Of a DNA stretch of 64,000 nucleotides, positions 43,444 through 55,100 are shown one piece after another. The notes beneath the pieces are model-generated. The model made no database searches, was not told the origin of the DNA, and was given only the letters and a program-made list of their open reading frames with translations. Source of the DNA: Euryodendron excelsum (Eukaryota; Streptophyta; Magnoliopsida; Ericales; Pentaphylacaceae); contig CM065377.1 in the NCBI GenBank assembly GCA_033060915.1, positions 34,907,183 through 34,971,182 on the forward strand. The letters run 5' to 3'. A program made the translations under genes and the position numbers. Positions within the stretch are counted from its first letter, which is position 1; every line of letters begins with the position of its first letter.

Positions 43444-46400
43444 CATTAGGAAAGATGTGGAAGTTAAGTTTTAAAATTTAGGAAAGATTTTTATGTTTAA
43501 GTTTTGGAAACTTAAGATTTGGGAAAGTAGAAGATTATGAAGGATTTGAATTAGGAAAGATTTGGACTAGGAAGGGTTAAGATTCCTATTTCCTAAAACA
43601 AAGGATTGGATTTTGTTTCTAAAAAGAGAAGTTTTGATTTTGTTTCCATAAACGGAGGATAGGATCTAGTTTCTTAAATGGAAAAATTGGGTTAGTTTCC
43701 TAAAGGGAAGATTGGATTTGGCATGAATTTGGAAAGATAGTGTTTTTAGAAATCCTAGTTTTGGGAGACTATAGTTTTTACGTAGAAAATAGGTTTTGGA
43801 AATATGTATAGTTTGGATATGAAAAGGGGGATTTTGGAAACCTAGGTTTTAAGGTAAGTTTGAAAGACATATTTTTGGGAAGGAAAAGTAGGGTTTTCTA
43901 ATTGTGGTTCTAGGGCTTGACTTGGGCACCAAGAAAAGGAATTTTTAGAAAGTGAGTTTTTAGAAACGAAGATTTTGGAGGAAGATTCTAAAGAGGAGTT
44001 TTTAGAAAATGTGTTTTGAAAAGAATTTTAGGAAGGAAGTTTTTGGAAAGTAAAACTTTGAGAAAGTTTTGGAAACAGGATTTTGGAAGAAGCTTTTTGG
44101 AAAGAGTTTTTAGGAAATTGAATTTTGAGCAGAGTGTTTTGGAAAGGAGTTTAAAAAGAGAAGTTTTGGAAAATAGATTTTTGGGGGAAGTTTTTAGAAA
44201 ACAATTTTGGAAAGAAGAATTTTTGAAAAGCATGTTGAAAAAGAGAGTTTTAGAAAAAGAGATTTTTGAAAAGAGAGCTTTTTGGAAAGTATATAAGTGT
44301 CTCACTTTCCTAAAACGATTCTAACCATAAGAAGGTTAGAACCACTTTAAGAAAGTGGTTTTGAAAACAAGAAGGAGTTGAAAATATAGACCATATTGGT
44401 CACTTTAAATGTAACACTTTCCTAAAGCAATCCTAGCCATGGAAAGGCTAGAACCACCCTAGGATTCTGATTTTGAAAAGAAGTTTTGAAAAAGAAGACT
44501 TTGATGCAATTTTGAAAACAAGTTTAATGTAAGCTTTGAAAACGAGTTTGAAAACGATTTTTGGAAGAATGCAAGATAATGATATGCATAATGCAGATTG
44601 GGGTCGTGAACATACAAGGTTAAGGCTTCACCACATAATCAAGAGGGCCAAACCCACGTGGTCTCTGGTTAGACTAAAAGAAAGCCCCCGACATGGTGAC
44701 TTTCAAGAGCCTAATCCTACACATGAACCGAGAATCCCCTTATTTCAAACATGCAAAGAAAGGGGGGAAGAAGATGGGGGATTAAAATACAGAAAAACCC
44801 AAGTGGGATAGGAGGGAGAAGAGAGAGGGGGAAGTGCAGAAACTTAAAGAGAAAGCCTACCTTGTCTTGTTCATTTCACTTTGCTTTGTGCGCCTTGCTT
44901 TTCTTCAGCCTTCACTTCACTTTAGTCTTGATCGTCGGGAACTCTTCTTCGATCTTCGAGAGCTTCGAGTTGTAGCACTTCAAGTCTTCAATGGAGGATT
45001 GAGGCTAGTGTATAAGTGTATAGGAGTGTATATGAGTGTATAGGAGGCTAGGGTTTGTGTATGGTGGCTAGGGTTTGGAAAACCTAGAGAAGCTAGGGTT
45101 TAGGAAGGCTACGAGCTCTGTGTATCGAATATTAGGGTTTTCAGATTGAGTTTGCGGACCTCTTTTATGCTGGAGGAGGCTCTGTATTTATAGAGATGGG
45201 ATAGACCTGGCACCTGTTGCAGTGGCGCTAGTCCAAATTTTCTCTTGGCGCCACTAGGAGTGGCGTTAGGCCATTTCTTGGCTTAGCACCAGCTAGTTAG
45301 GAAAGTTTTAAGGTCAGCAAGCAACGTATCTTGAGAAGATTTGAGCGCATGTACTAGTGATTAGCATGCAATTTTTAGCCTGGCTTCACTAGGAGTGACT
45401 CCGAAAAGTCTGGGAAGGATTTAAGGGACTGGGATTGGCCTGGAAGGCTGGAAAAGGGCAGGAACACTTAAAACAGTGTCTCGAAGGTATTTGACTTGAA
45501 AAATAAGGATAGGATATGTCGGAGGGGCAGACCAGACCATTAGGGGTAAAACGGTCAACCGGGCCAGAAAGCTACTGAGATGGACTCAGAACGTCTTGGA
45601 AGAAGATTCGAGATTTGGAAACATTATCCAGAATGTTCCCAATGGTTGCCGGTTTGATACGCAGAGCCGGTGTGGTCGGAAAAGGTGATCGGCCCACCAA
45701 GGGCAAAACGGTCATTTTACACTAGGTTTGCCGGAACTAACTCGAAATGATCCGAAAAGATAAAAGAAGGTTGAGAATACTACATGAAGCATTCTTGGGA
45801 GGTTATCGATTTGCTACCCAGGGCTGGTGTGGTTCCTGGGGCATTCGATGCCTAGGGGCAAAATGGTCACCTTGACCAAAAAGTCTCAAAAATTGACTGG
45901 AGGGCACCTAATCATGCCAGATTGACTTTAAGACAATCTTGGAAGGGTGAACGTACTATTCTGAGAATTTAGGTGTGTTCTCGAGAAACGTGCCAAAAAA
46001 TGGCCCTACGGACAGTTTGGTCATTTTTCACCAGAGTGGGCTAGCAGGCACTGGTGTTGACCTGGGTTTTGAGTGTTTCTGCCACTCTGACAGCGGTCCC
46101 GTGATACAGGGGTTTGTTGGAAATTCCCTATATTGACCTGTTTACGAGTATTTTCGCTACTCTGACGGTTGTGATGTTTGCCAGTACTTCCGCCACTCTG
46201 ACGGTTCGTAATCATTCTCGAGACTGCCTGATCTTGGGAAGCTGCTAAAGGGACTTAGCGCCTAAGAATCAACTTTCTCAAAAGGCATGCCTAGACGGAC
46301 ATTTCTGCATTGGCGGGCTAGCAGTCGCCAAAGGTGGACCATTCTACCATCTAGGGGACTGGGGGTGTCGTCCCGGTTGACAGGTTTAAGGGGACTTACT

Positions 46401-46864
46401 GTTCCGAAAAGATTTTCTTCAAAAAACGTGCCGAATAATAGAATTACTGTCTTGAGGAATCAACTGTCTCGAGAGAGGGATTAGAATCAGAATTGGACTT
46501 GAAGAGGGGACTTACCGTCTTCAGGAAAATGTGCCTATTGGATTTGGATAGGGGACTTACCGTCTTCGGAAAGACATGCCTATTGGAAAGGGGACTTACC
46601 GTCTTCAGAAAGACGTGCCTATTAGAATTGGAAAGGGGATTTACCGTCTTCAGAAAGACGTGCTTGATTTGGAATTAGACCGAATGATGCCCCTAGGGGC
46701 ATTTTGGTCATTTTGCCTCTATTTGGGCCTGGCAGGGCCTGAGAAGCGATGAATAGACAAGATTAGACTTGAAAAATTTTTGACTCAAAATACGCCCATA
46801 TTGACTTAAAACCAAGTCTGGACGGACTGGAGACCGCCGAGCGGTCAAAAATGGGGTGCTTACA
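43444..46864 (-). mobile_element. LTR B, part upstream of the C insertion on its own strand
   Basis: This part holds the U3, promoter and most of the AGGAAAG-rich tract of LTR B. Palindromic GGCGCCACT words lie at 45245-45265 and the TATA box at 45185-45192, both on the minus strand. Hairpin units of the CGTCTT type lie at 46505-46660. There is no gene. Confidence 0.85.
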
Positions 46865-46869
46865 GCTGT

Positions 46870-49800
46870 TCAATTGACTGTTTTGCCCTTGGTGGGCCGG
46901 TTGATGTTTTCAAACACTCCGACATTACTTCTCAGGCTAGTTACCTCTTAGACACTCTCTTAAGGTTTTCCATCCATTCCCAGCCGAGTTTAGTTACTTA
47001 GAACCTTCTGGATCATTCCGAGACTTTTCAGAGCCACTCGTAGTGGAGTCAAGCCAAAAATAGCATGATGGTCACTAGTATAGGTGCCCAAAAATTGCAA
47101 GGTTCGATATACTTAAACCCTAGCCCTCTCTGATCTCTTCAAACCCTACCCTCCACATACTTAAACTTTAACATCCACACACTCTATACACTTAAGCTCA
47201 AGCCTCCAAAGCATCTATTGAAGACTCAAAGTGCTGCAACTCAGAAGCTCTCAAAGTTTGAGTAAAGGAAGCAAACAAGGAAGTCAAATCAAGAAGAAGA
47301 CGAGGTAGGCTTTCGATTTACTTTTATGTAATTCTCCCCCTCTCTCTTCTCTCTCCTAACCCACTTAGATTTTCTTTTATTTTAATCCCTCGTCTTCTAC
47401 CTCCCTTTCTTACATGCTTGAAACAAGGGGTTTCTCGGTTCATAACTAGGTAGAATTGTTGAAGGTCACCGTGTTGGGAGATTTCTTCAAATTCGACCCT
47501 TGATGGTGTGGGCTCAGCCCCCTTGATTATATGGTGAAACCTAACTTTGTATGTTCACAACCTTTTTGCATTGTACATATCATATTCATACATTCATTCA
47601 AAATTGTTTTTAAAGTTGTTTTCCAAACTTGCATCAAATCTCTCTTTCAAAACTTGCATCAAAGTGGTTTTCAAACTTGCATTCAAAATTTCTTTTTCAA
47701 ACTTGTTTTCAAAATCACAATCTTAAATTGATTCTAGCCATTCTATGGTTAGAGTTGTTTTAGGAAAGTGTTATATTCATTGTGACTATCGAGGTCTATA
47801 TTTTGGGTGTAAACCCTAAATTATTTTTCATCAAAATCATAATCATAAGACAATTCTAGCCATTCTATCGTTAGAGTTGTTTTAGGAAAGTGTAATATTC
47901 AAAGTTATCATTATGGTCCATATTTCAAAATCCTTGTTGTTTTTCCAAATCACAAACTTAGAATAGTTCTAATCTTTTTATGGTTTGAATCGTTTTAGGT
48001 AAGTGAGACATTCAAAAGATTTCAAAAGTCCATATTCAAGCCCCTTTCCAAATTACTTTTCAAATTTCTTTCCAAAAACTCTTTTCAAAAATCTATTTTC
48101 TAAAAACTCTTTTTAAACTTCCTTCCAAAAACTCCAAAAATTTGTTTCCCAAAAACTCTTTTCAAAGATCTCATTTCCGAAAACTCTTTTTCTTGGAGTT
48201 CAAGTCAAGCCCTAGAATCCATGGTTAGGAAACCCTAGTTTCTTCCTTAAAATCACGACTTCCTCTTTTGTTTCAAATCATAGATTTCCAAAACCTTTAT
48301 TTTCTACATCAAATCAAAGGTTTCCAAAATCTTTTTTTTCTACACCAAATCATAACTTTCCAAATCCTAGATTTTCAAAACTCAACCTTTCTAATTCCAA
48401 GTCAAATTCAATCTTCTAATTTAGGAAACCAAATCTAATCCTCTAATTTAGGAAATAAAATCAAATTATCTATTTTTAGAAATAAAATCTAATCTTCTAT
48501 TTTAGGAAATAGGAATCAAATATTTCCTAACTCAAACCTTTCCTCAATTCAAACTTTTCCCAAGTCTAAGCTTTCAAATCTTTCTAAAATTAATACTTTC
48601 TAAATTCAAATCTTTCCTAAAATCAATACTTTACTAATTTGATACTTTCCTAAAATGAAACTTTCTTAATTTGGCACTTTCCTAAAATGGAACTTTCTTA
48701 TTTTGAAACTTTTCTAATTCAAAGCTTTCCAAAGTCCAATCTTTCTTAAACCCTAACTTTCCAAATCATTCCAACTCAAGTGTTTCTAAATCAAATCAAA
48801 TCATTTTCAAACCTTTCTTCGACTTCATTTTTCTTAATTCTAAGTTTTCTAAAATCAAATCAAACTTTTCAAATCTAAATCAAATCTTTCCAATTCGATT
48901 GCATGCTCCAACCCTAGGATACCTATACCATTGGATACCTAAGTCCTAGTTCAACCCTAATCCTAAGTTAGGACATTTCCACTCCTTTCTAAAACTCCTT
49001 TCCAAACCAAGATGGTTTTTCAACTTCAATTTAAGTCGAGATATTTTCAAATCTCAATCTTTCCGAATCAAGTCCAAGTTCTTCTTCCAAGTTCCATCTT
49101 TTCAAATCAAAGTCAATTTTAAATCCAAGTTTCAATTTCAAATCTTCCATTCAAAGTTCAAATCGAACCCTTTTTCAAATTAAACTCTTTTCTAATAAAA
49201 TCTTTTCAAATCAAACTCTTCAAAAACCTAAAAGTGTTTATTTTCAATCAAACTCTTGTTCGAACTATGACTGACCTAATTTTCAAAAAGGAATACGTAG
49301 GTAACTCTTATGGGTGCGGTCATAACCTTTTTCAAATTTTCAATTTCATAACCTTTTTCAAATTTTCAATTCCACAACCTTTTTCAAATCTCAAATTCTA
49401 CAATCTATTTCAAGTTTCCAATTTCTAAAACCTTCTTTCAAACTTCAAATCTTGTTTTCAAATCTATTTTCAAAATCAAATATTTTTTTTGCACTTGCAT
49501 ATCATGTATCATATAGCTCTTTTCTAAAGTATATAGTATTGGACATTGAACAATCGAAAATTTTAAATGAGTGAACCTAGGGTAAATAGACATGTAAGTA
49601 CCGAAAGGGCGGGGTAGGGTAAGGATCTTATGATATCTTTCCTACACATAACCAACCTCCGAACCTAGAATCACTATTTTCAAAGACCAAAATGGAGTTA
49701 TTTTCAAAAAGAGCTTAAAACTTTTCAAAGGTTGCCAAGTAACCTCTTTTCTTAAAAACCCTATCTTGAGGAAGTTTTTCAAAACCTTTTCAAAAATCCT

Positions 49801-50023
49801 AAGTTTAATCTTTGAATTGTACTTAGTTTTAGATGACTTAACTCACCTTAATCAAGTTAGGTGGCGACTCCAAAACTTTTTCCAAAAGCCCTTATTCAAA
49901 TAAATTTCTAATTTAAACCTAGTCGCACTTGTCTTTCTAGGAGGATGAGTTCTAATTAGCAAGTACTGCGTTTTTTTTCACTTGTGCATATTTTCCTCAA
50001 GTGCGAAAAATTGGGGTACGACA
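46870..50023 (+). mobile_element. 5' LTR of element A, right part
   Basis: It resumes with CAATTGACTGTTTTGCCC, as expected in U3. The palindrome/TATA segment is deleted (join near 47100). A short CTTTCCTAAA-type tract (47900-49200), the three-stem block (49248-49323) and a PBS-like word (49862-49871) follow. The LTR ends GGGGTACGACA at 50023. Confidence 0.85.
49248..49323 (+). other. Conserved three-stem block, A copy
   Basis: Stem 1 is TCAAAC-TCTT-GTTCGA: one pair is replaced on both sides (G-C to A-T) and a neighbouring pair is broken (A-C). Stem 2 becomes ATTTT/GGAAT with two G-T pairs. Stem 3 is ACTC-TTAT-GGGT with one G-T pair. Confidence 0.65.
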
Positions 50024-50025
50024 GC

Positions 50026-50042
50026 TGGTGAATCCACTGGGA
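50026..50042 (+). promoter_or_regulatory. Primer-binding site of element A, mutated
   Basis: TGGTGAATCCACTGGGA starts two bases after the LTR end and matches the C primer site except at C-to-T and similar changes. Confidence 0.7.
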
Positions 50043-52184
50043 ACGCTTAGAGGGTTAGGCTAATGTCATGTCTTTTCACCCTTCACTCATCTAGAGTTTT
50101 TGATTAATTTTTTCAATTCTATCCACTTCAAGTTTTCAAAATCAAACTTTTCAAAGATGTTTTAAAAAATATGTCATAGCATGTATTTAATTACATTCAA
50201 TCATTCTATCTTGCATTAAATTTGTCAATCAAGTACTAATTTTTTGTATCTTTATTTTTGTAAGTGGACCTTTGTTCACACTTTTATTTTATATCATGTT
50301 AACAACCATGTATGTCATGAATGTATGAATGGAATGGACAGGATGGATGGGAGTTATTGGGCCCTTTCCTCTACTTTTCAAAATTTCACACACACACTAC
50401 ACGTGAATAAGCATTTGCATACTTGCATTCTCTACCTGAATATGTCCCTTCTTGTTAGAGGGGAGAAAAGTATATTGGTTGTGGGCAAGATGTTGTGTCA
50501 GTTTCTTATCCTATGGTCCCTTGATGGTTTCCCCGCTTGGATCACCCTCTAATAATGGCACCACCTCAGGGAGTGGGTCTAGGTTTGAAGATCTAGGAAC
50601 CGAGCCTTCTTAGGAAGCATTAGTAAACCCTTAACCTCATGCTCATGTAGAAACCATGCATAGCTGAACCTTTGCCAGATTTAAGACACGCGCGTTAATT
50701 TCAAAACCATGGAGGAAAGGGTGACTGCTTTACTTTTCTTTATTCTTGTCTATTCTTGCTGTTATAATGCTTGTATAATTGCTCATGCATACATGTTTAT
50801 TTTATAATTGCATTCTCTCTCTCTCTCTCTCTCTTTATTCTTAGCATATATGTTCATGCATTTAGTTTTTCATGTCAAGATGAGAGTTCCAAAGTAACTT
50901 AAATCACTGCATCTTTATGCATATGATCAACCCATAGAGAGTGACGCCAAGATCGCTCTCCCTTGCATTAAACGTAACCAAAACCCTAACGGTTCCCACG
51001 TAACCTTAAGGACTCATGGCATGCATTTCAAGTCATTCCATAAAGAAGGTCCTCAATCCCTCTATGCTCACGAAGATAAGGTTGCCAAGAAGACAAGGGG
51101 CAATCAAACAATAAGGTCTCTTAATGACCTCCTTGACATCAAACTCAAAGAAGGCAAATCAGAACACTCAAGAATAGTTTAGGATCTCAAATGTAAAAGT
51201 AGATAGGTGGAAGTCCCAAAGAAAGTGTTCCCTCTCCCCCTATTAAAATGTATTTCGATTTTCTTGTATTTTAAACTCTAAGTTCAATGTACTCCTTTAC
51301 TTTTTGTAAATGAATAAATGAATGAATGTATGTTTCCACTCGACGGTAAGGTATATGCATAAAAGGACAAAACCCTTATCTCCAAAAAGTTAGCCAAATG
51401 TATCATGCTTAGTCCTCCTCTCAAAATAGGGGCACCCCTAGGACATACATTGCATAAAAATTTTCAATCAAGATACTAACTTATCTTTTGTTTCTTGTCT
51501 TCTATCCTCCCCCCTCATCTCTAAATACCAAGAAAACGAAAATAGAAGCAAGACAAGAAGCGGGTCTACTAAACCATCCATTTACTATTATCGTGAAGCT
51601 CACATATTCACTTCCATTATACTTATACATCCATATCTATTCCAAGACACGAGTTCCAAGAAACTCAAGTCATTGATCAACCGTAAAGAGAAAGGAGCAA
51701 TCCAATCTCATGTTAATCGAACCCACCAAAACCCTAAAGGTTCCTTAACCCTAAGGATTCATGGCATGTATAGAACTATGTCTCAAGAGGGGCCCAAATC
51801 CCTCACCGTCCATAGAGGGGGGATTGCCCAAACAAAGAAATATCAACCGGCCCATGTTGAAGAGGTATTGTATTGCATAAGGGGCAAAATCTTGTGTCCA
51901 AGATGGACTCAGCACATGCCTAGACTCCCTCAGAAGAGGGACCTCCATAAGACATATATCGCATAAAACCTCCAACTCCACATGCTGACTGCATTTTTTT
52001 TTCTTTTTCTTTTTCTTTTTCTAGGTCGAAGAGCATAATTAAACTCATAGAACCCCTCTAGCATCCCGCCCAATTCAAACTCATACAAGGATAAACCCGG
52101 TTATGGGAAGAGGCCGAACCTACATTGAAGAGTAAGAAGAATTGGCCTTCTATCTACAAGATATTACCTTCATGCCATGTCATG
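50043..52184 (+). other. Leader of element A, partly duplicated
   Basis: The leader is homologous to 24713-26298. A segment present once in C (about 25535-26100) occurs twice here in diverged form (about 50875-51480 and 51640-51980). A (TC)n run lies at about 50813-50834. The last ~120 bp (GGGAAGAGGCCGAACCTAC) may be the gag C-terminus (TRSGR-like); gag and most of protease are missing. Confidence 0.55.
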
Positions 52185-55100
52185 GTAATTGTCATGCCCA
52201 GATTTTTCGCACTCGAGGAATACTCACCCAAGCGGGAAAAATGCTGTACTCTCTCGTTAGAACTCACCCTCCTAGAAGAATGAGTGCGACTAGGTTTGAA
52301 TTGAAAACAGGTTTGAATAAAGGGCTTTTGAAAAAGATTCGGAGTCGCCACCTAACTTGATTAAGGTGAGTTAGGTCATCTAAAAACTAAGCATAATTCG
52401 AAAACTACACTTAGGGTTTTTGAAAAAACGATTTGAAAATATCTCCTCAAGAGAGGGTTTTAAAGAAAACAGGTTGTTTGGCAACCTTTGGAAAACATTT
52501 AGCCCTTTTTGAAAAATAACTCCGTTTTGGTCTATGAAAACAGTGATCCTAGGTTCGGAGGTTGGTTACGTGTAGGGAAGACGCACTAAGCTATCACCCT
52601 ACCCCGCCCTTTCAGTACCTACATGTCAATCTACCCTAGATTCACCTATGAGAGTCTCCAATTAGCTAATGGTCAATCCTATTCACTTTGAAAAACAATG
52701 TTCATAAACTAACATGATGTATGATATGCAAGTGCAAAATAAGAGAATGGAAAAATAGATTCAGAAAAAGATTGATTTGAAATTGATTTGATTTGAAAAT
52801 AGATTTGAAGAGATGGAATTGAAATTGGAAAGTTTGAAAATTGAAAGTAGAAATTTGAAAATAGAAAGTTTGAAAGTAGATGGGAATTTGAGATTTGAAA
52901 AGATTTTGAAAACTGCACCCATGAGGGTGGAATTGAAAGTTTGAAAAGTATTGTGACCGCACCTATGAAGGTTGCCTACATATCCCTTTGGGGGAATCAG
53001 GTCAGTCATAGTTCGGACAAAAGTCCGATTGAAAATAAAAGGCTTGATTTGAAAAGAGATTGAATTGAAAATTGAATTTGACTTGAAATTAGAAGAGGAG
53101 ATTGGAAATTGAAATTGAGAAGATTGGACTTTGATTTGGAAAGATTGATTTTGGAAAGACTTGGTTTTGGAAAGATGGAGGTTTAGGAAACCTAGACTTA
53201 GGAAAGGTAGGAGACCTAGGAAAGACTTGAGAGTTTAAGAAAGATTGGATTTAGGAAAGGTTTGAATTAGGAAAGGTCCGATTTAGGAAAGTTTTGAATT
53301 AGGAAAGTTTCATTTTTGGAAAGTTTCAAATTAAGAAAGTTTTGAATTAGGAAATGTCGTTTTAAGAAAGGTTTTAAAATAGGAAAGTGTTGAATTTAGA
53401 AATGTTTTGAATTAGGAAAAGTTTAGTTTAAGAAATGATTAGAATTTAGAAAGTTTCAAGTTAAGAAAGTTTTGAATTTTGGAATGTTTTGAAAAAGGGA
53501 AGTTTTGAAAGTGGAAAAAGTTTAGAAAACAAGGAAGTTTTGAAAATAAGAAAGTTTCGTTTTGGGAAAGGTTTGAAAAAGGAAAGTTTTCAGTTTAGGA
53601 AATGTTTGAATTAAGAAAGTTTTGAGTTTAAAAAAGTCTTAGATTTGGAAAGATTTGAAGTTTAAGAAAGTTTAGAATTTAGAAAGTTTTTAGGTTTAGA
53701 AAGATTTAACTTAAGAAAGTTTCAAATTTAGAAAGTTTTGAATTTGGAAAGATTTGAAATTTAGAAAGTTTAAGATTTAGAAAGTTTTAGAGTTTTAGAA
53801 AATCTTGAGATTAGGAAAGGTTTAAGTTTAGGAAAAGTTTGGAAACTTAGGTTTGAAAAGTTATGATTTGGAAAGGGGGTAGAATTAGGAAAGGGTTGAA
53901 TTAGGAAGGATTTGAAAGTTGAGTTTTAAAACTTAGGAAAGATTTTTAAGTTCAAGTTTTGGAAACTTAAGATTTAGGAAAGTGGAAGTTTAGGAAGGAT
54001 TTGAATTAGGAAAGATTTGGATTAGGAAGGGATTGGATTTGGTTTCTAAAAGAGAAAGGTTGGATTTTATTTCCAAAAACGGAGGACGGGATCTAGTTTC
54101 CTAAACGGGGAGATTTGATTTGGTTTCCTAAAGGGAAGATAGGATTTGGGTAAGGATTTGGGAAGGGAGATTCTAGAAACCCTAGTTTTGCAAAATTATA
54201 GTTTTGACGTAGAAAATAGGTTTTGGAAACATGTATAGTTTTGATGTAGAAAACAAGAGGTTTTGGAAACCTAGGTTTGGGGCAAAGTTTGAAAACCATG
54301 TTTTTTGGGAAGAAAATTAGGGTTTCCTAATGGGGGTTCTAAGAAAAGAGTTTTTAGAAAATGCATTTTTGGAAACGAAGGTTTTCTAGAAGGGGAATCC
54401 TAGGGAGGAGTTTTTGGAAAGTGAATTTGAAGAGGGAGTTTTTGGAAAAAGATTTGAAAGAGAAGGAGTTTTTGGAAAAATTATTTTTGGAAACGAAGGT
54501 TTTAGAAGGAAAATCCTAAAGGGGAATTTCTAGAAGGAAGATTTTGGAAAGATAGTTTTTTAGAAAGATTCTTGGAAGGAGATTGTTGGAGAGAGTTTTT
54601 TAGGAAAGTGAATTTAGGGAGTGTTTTTAGAAAGAGATTTTAAATAGAAGGAGTTTTGGAAAGGAGTTGAAAAAGGAAATTTTGCAAAAATAGATTTTGG
54701 AAGGGATCTTTTGAAAACAATTTTGGAGAGGAGAGTTTTAGGAAAGTATGTTGAAAAAGAGATTTTTAGGAAGGGATTTTTGAAGAGAGAATTTTTTGGA
54801 AAGCATGAAAACATCTCACTTTCCTAAAGCGATTCTAACCAAAAGAGGGCTAGAACTACTTTAAGAAAGTGGTTTTGGAAAACAATAAGATTTGAAAATA
54901 TAGACCAAAAAGGTCACTTTTAATGTAACACTTTCCTAAAGCAACCCTAGCCATGGAAAGGCTAGAATCACCCTAGAATCGTGGTTTTGAAAACAAGTTT
55001 TTGAAAAAGAGATTTTGATGCAATTTTGAAAACAAGTTTGAAAACGATTTGAAAAACAACTTTGAAAACGGTTTGTGGAAGATGCAAGACTATGATATGC

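Larger units (their letters stand above)
18542..46864 (-). mobile_element. Solo LTR B (minus strand), split by element C
   Basis: On the minus strand the LTR starts at 46864 (TGTAAGCACCCC) and ends at 18542 (GGGCACGACA). Without the C insertion it is about 5.1 kb. It sits inside the A 5' LTR, whose text continues on both sides (CTTGT before, GCTGT after, a decayed target duplication with three of five bases matching). No internal sequence is attached, so it is a solo LTR. It carries a TATA box (45185-45192, minus), the three-stem block (19319-19394) and the PBS-like word (18693-18702). Confidence 0.88.

Noticed and set aside
44016..44324. 100-codon frames in AGGAAAG-rich DNA on both strands
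   Set aside because: They lie in the low-complexity LTR tract of B; both strands are open because stop codons are rare in these words.
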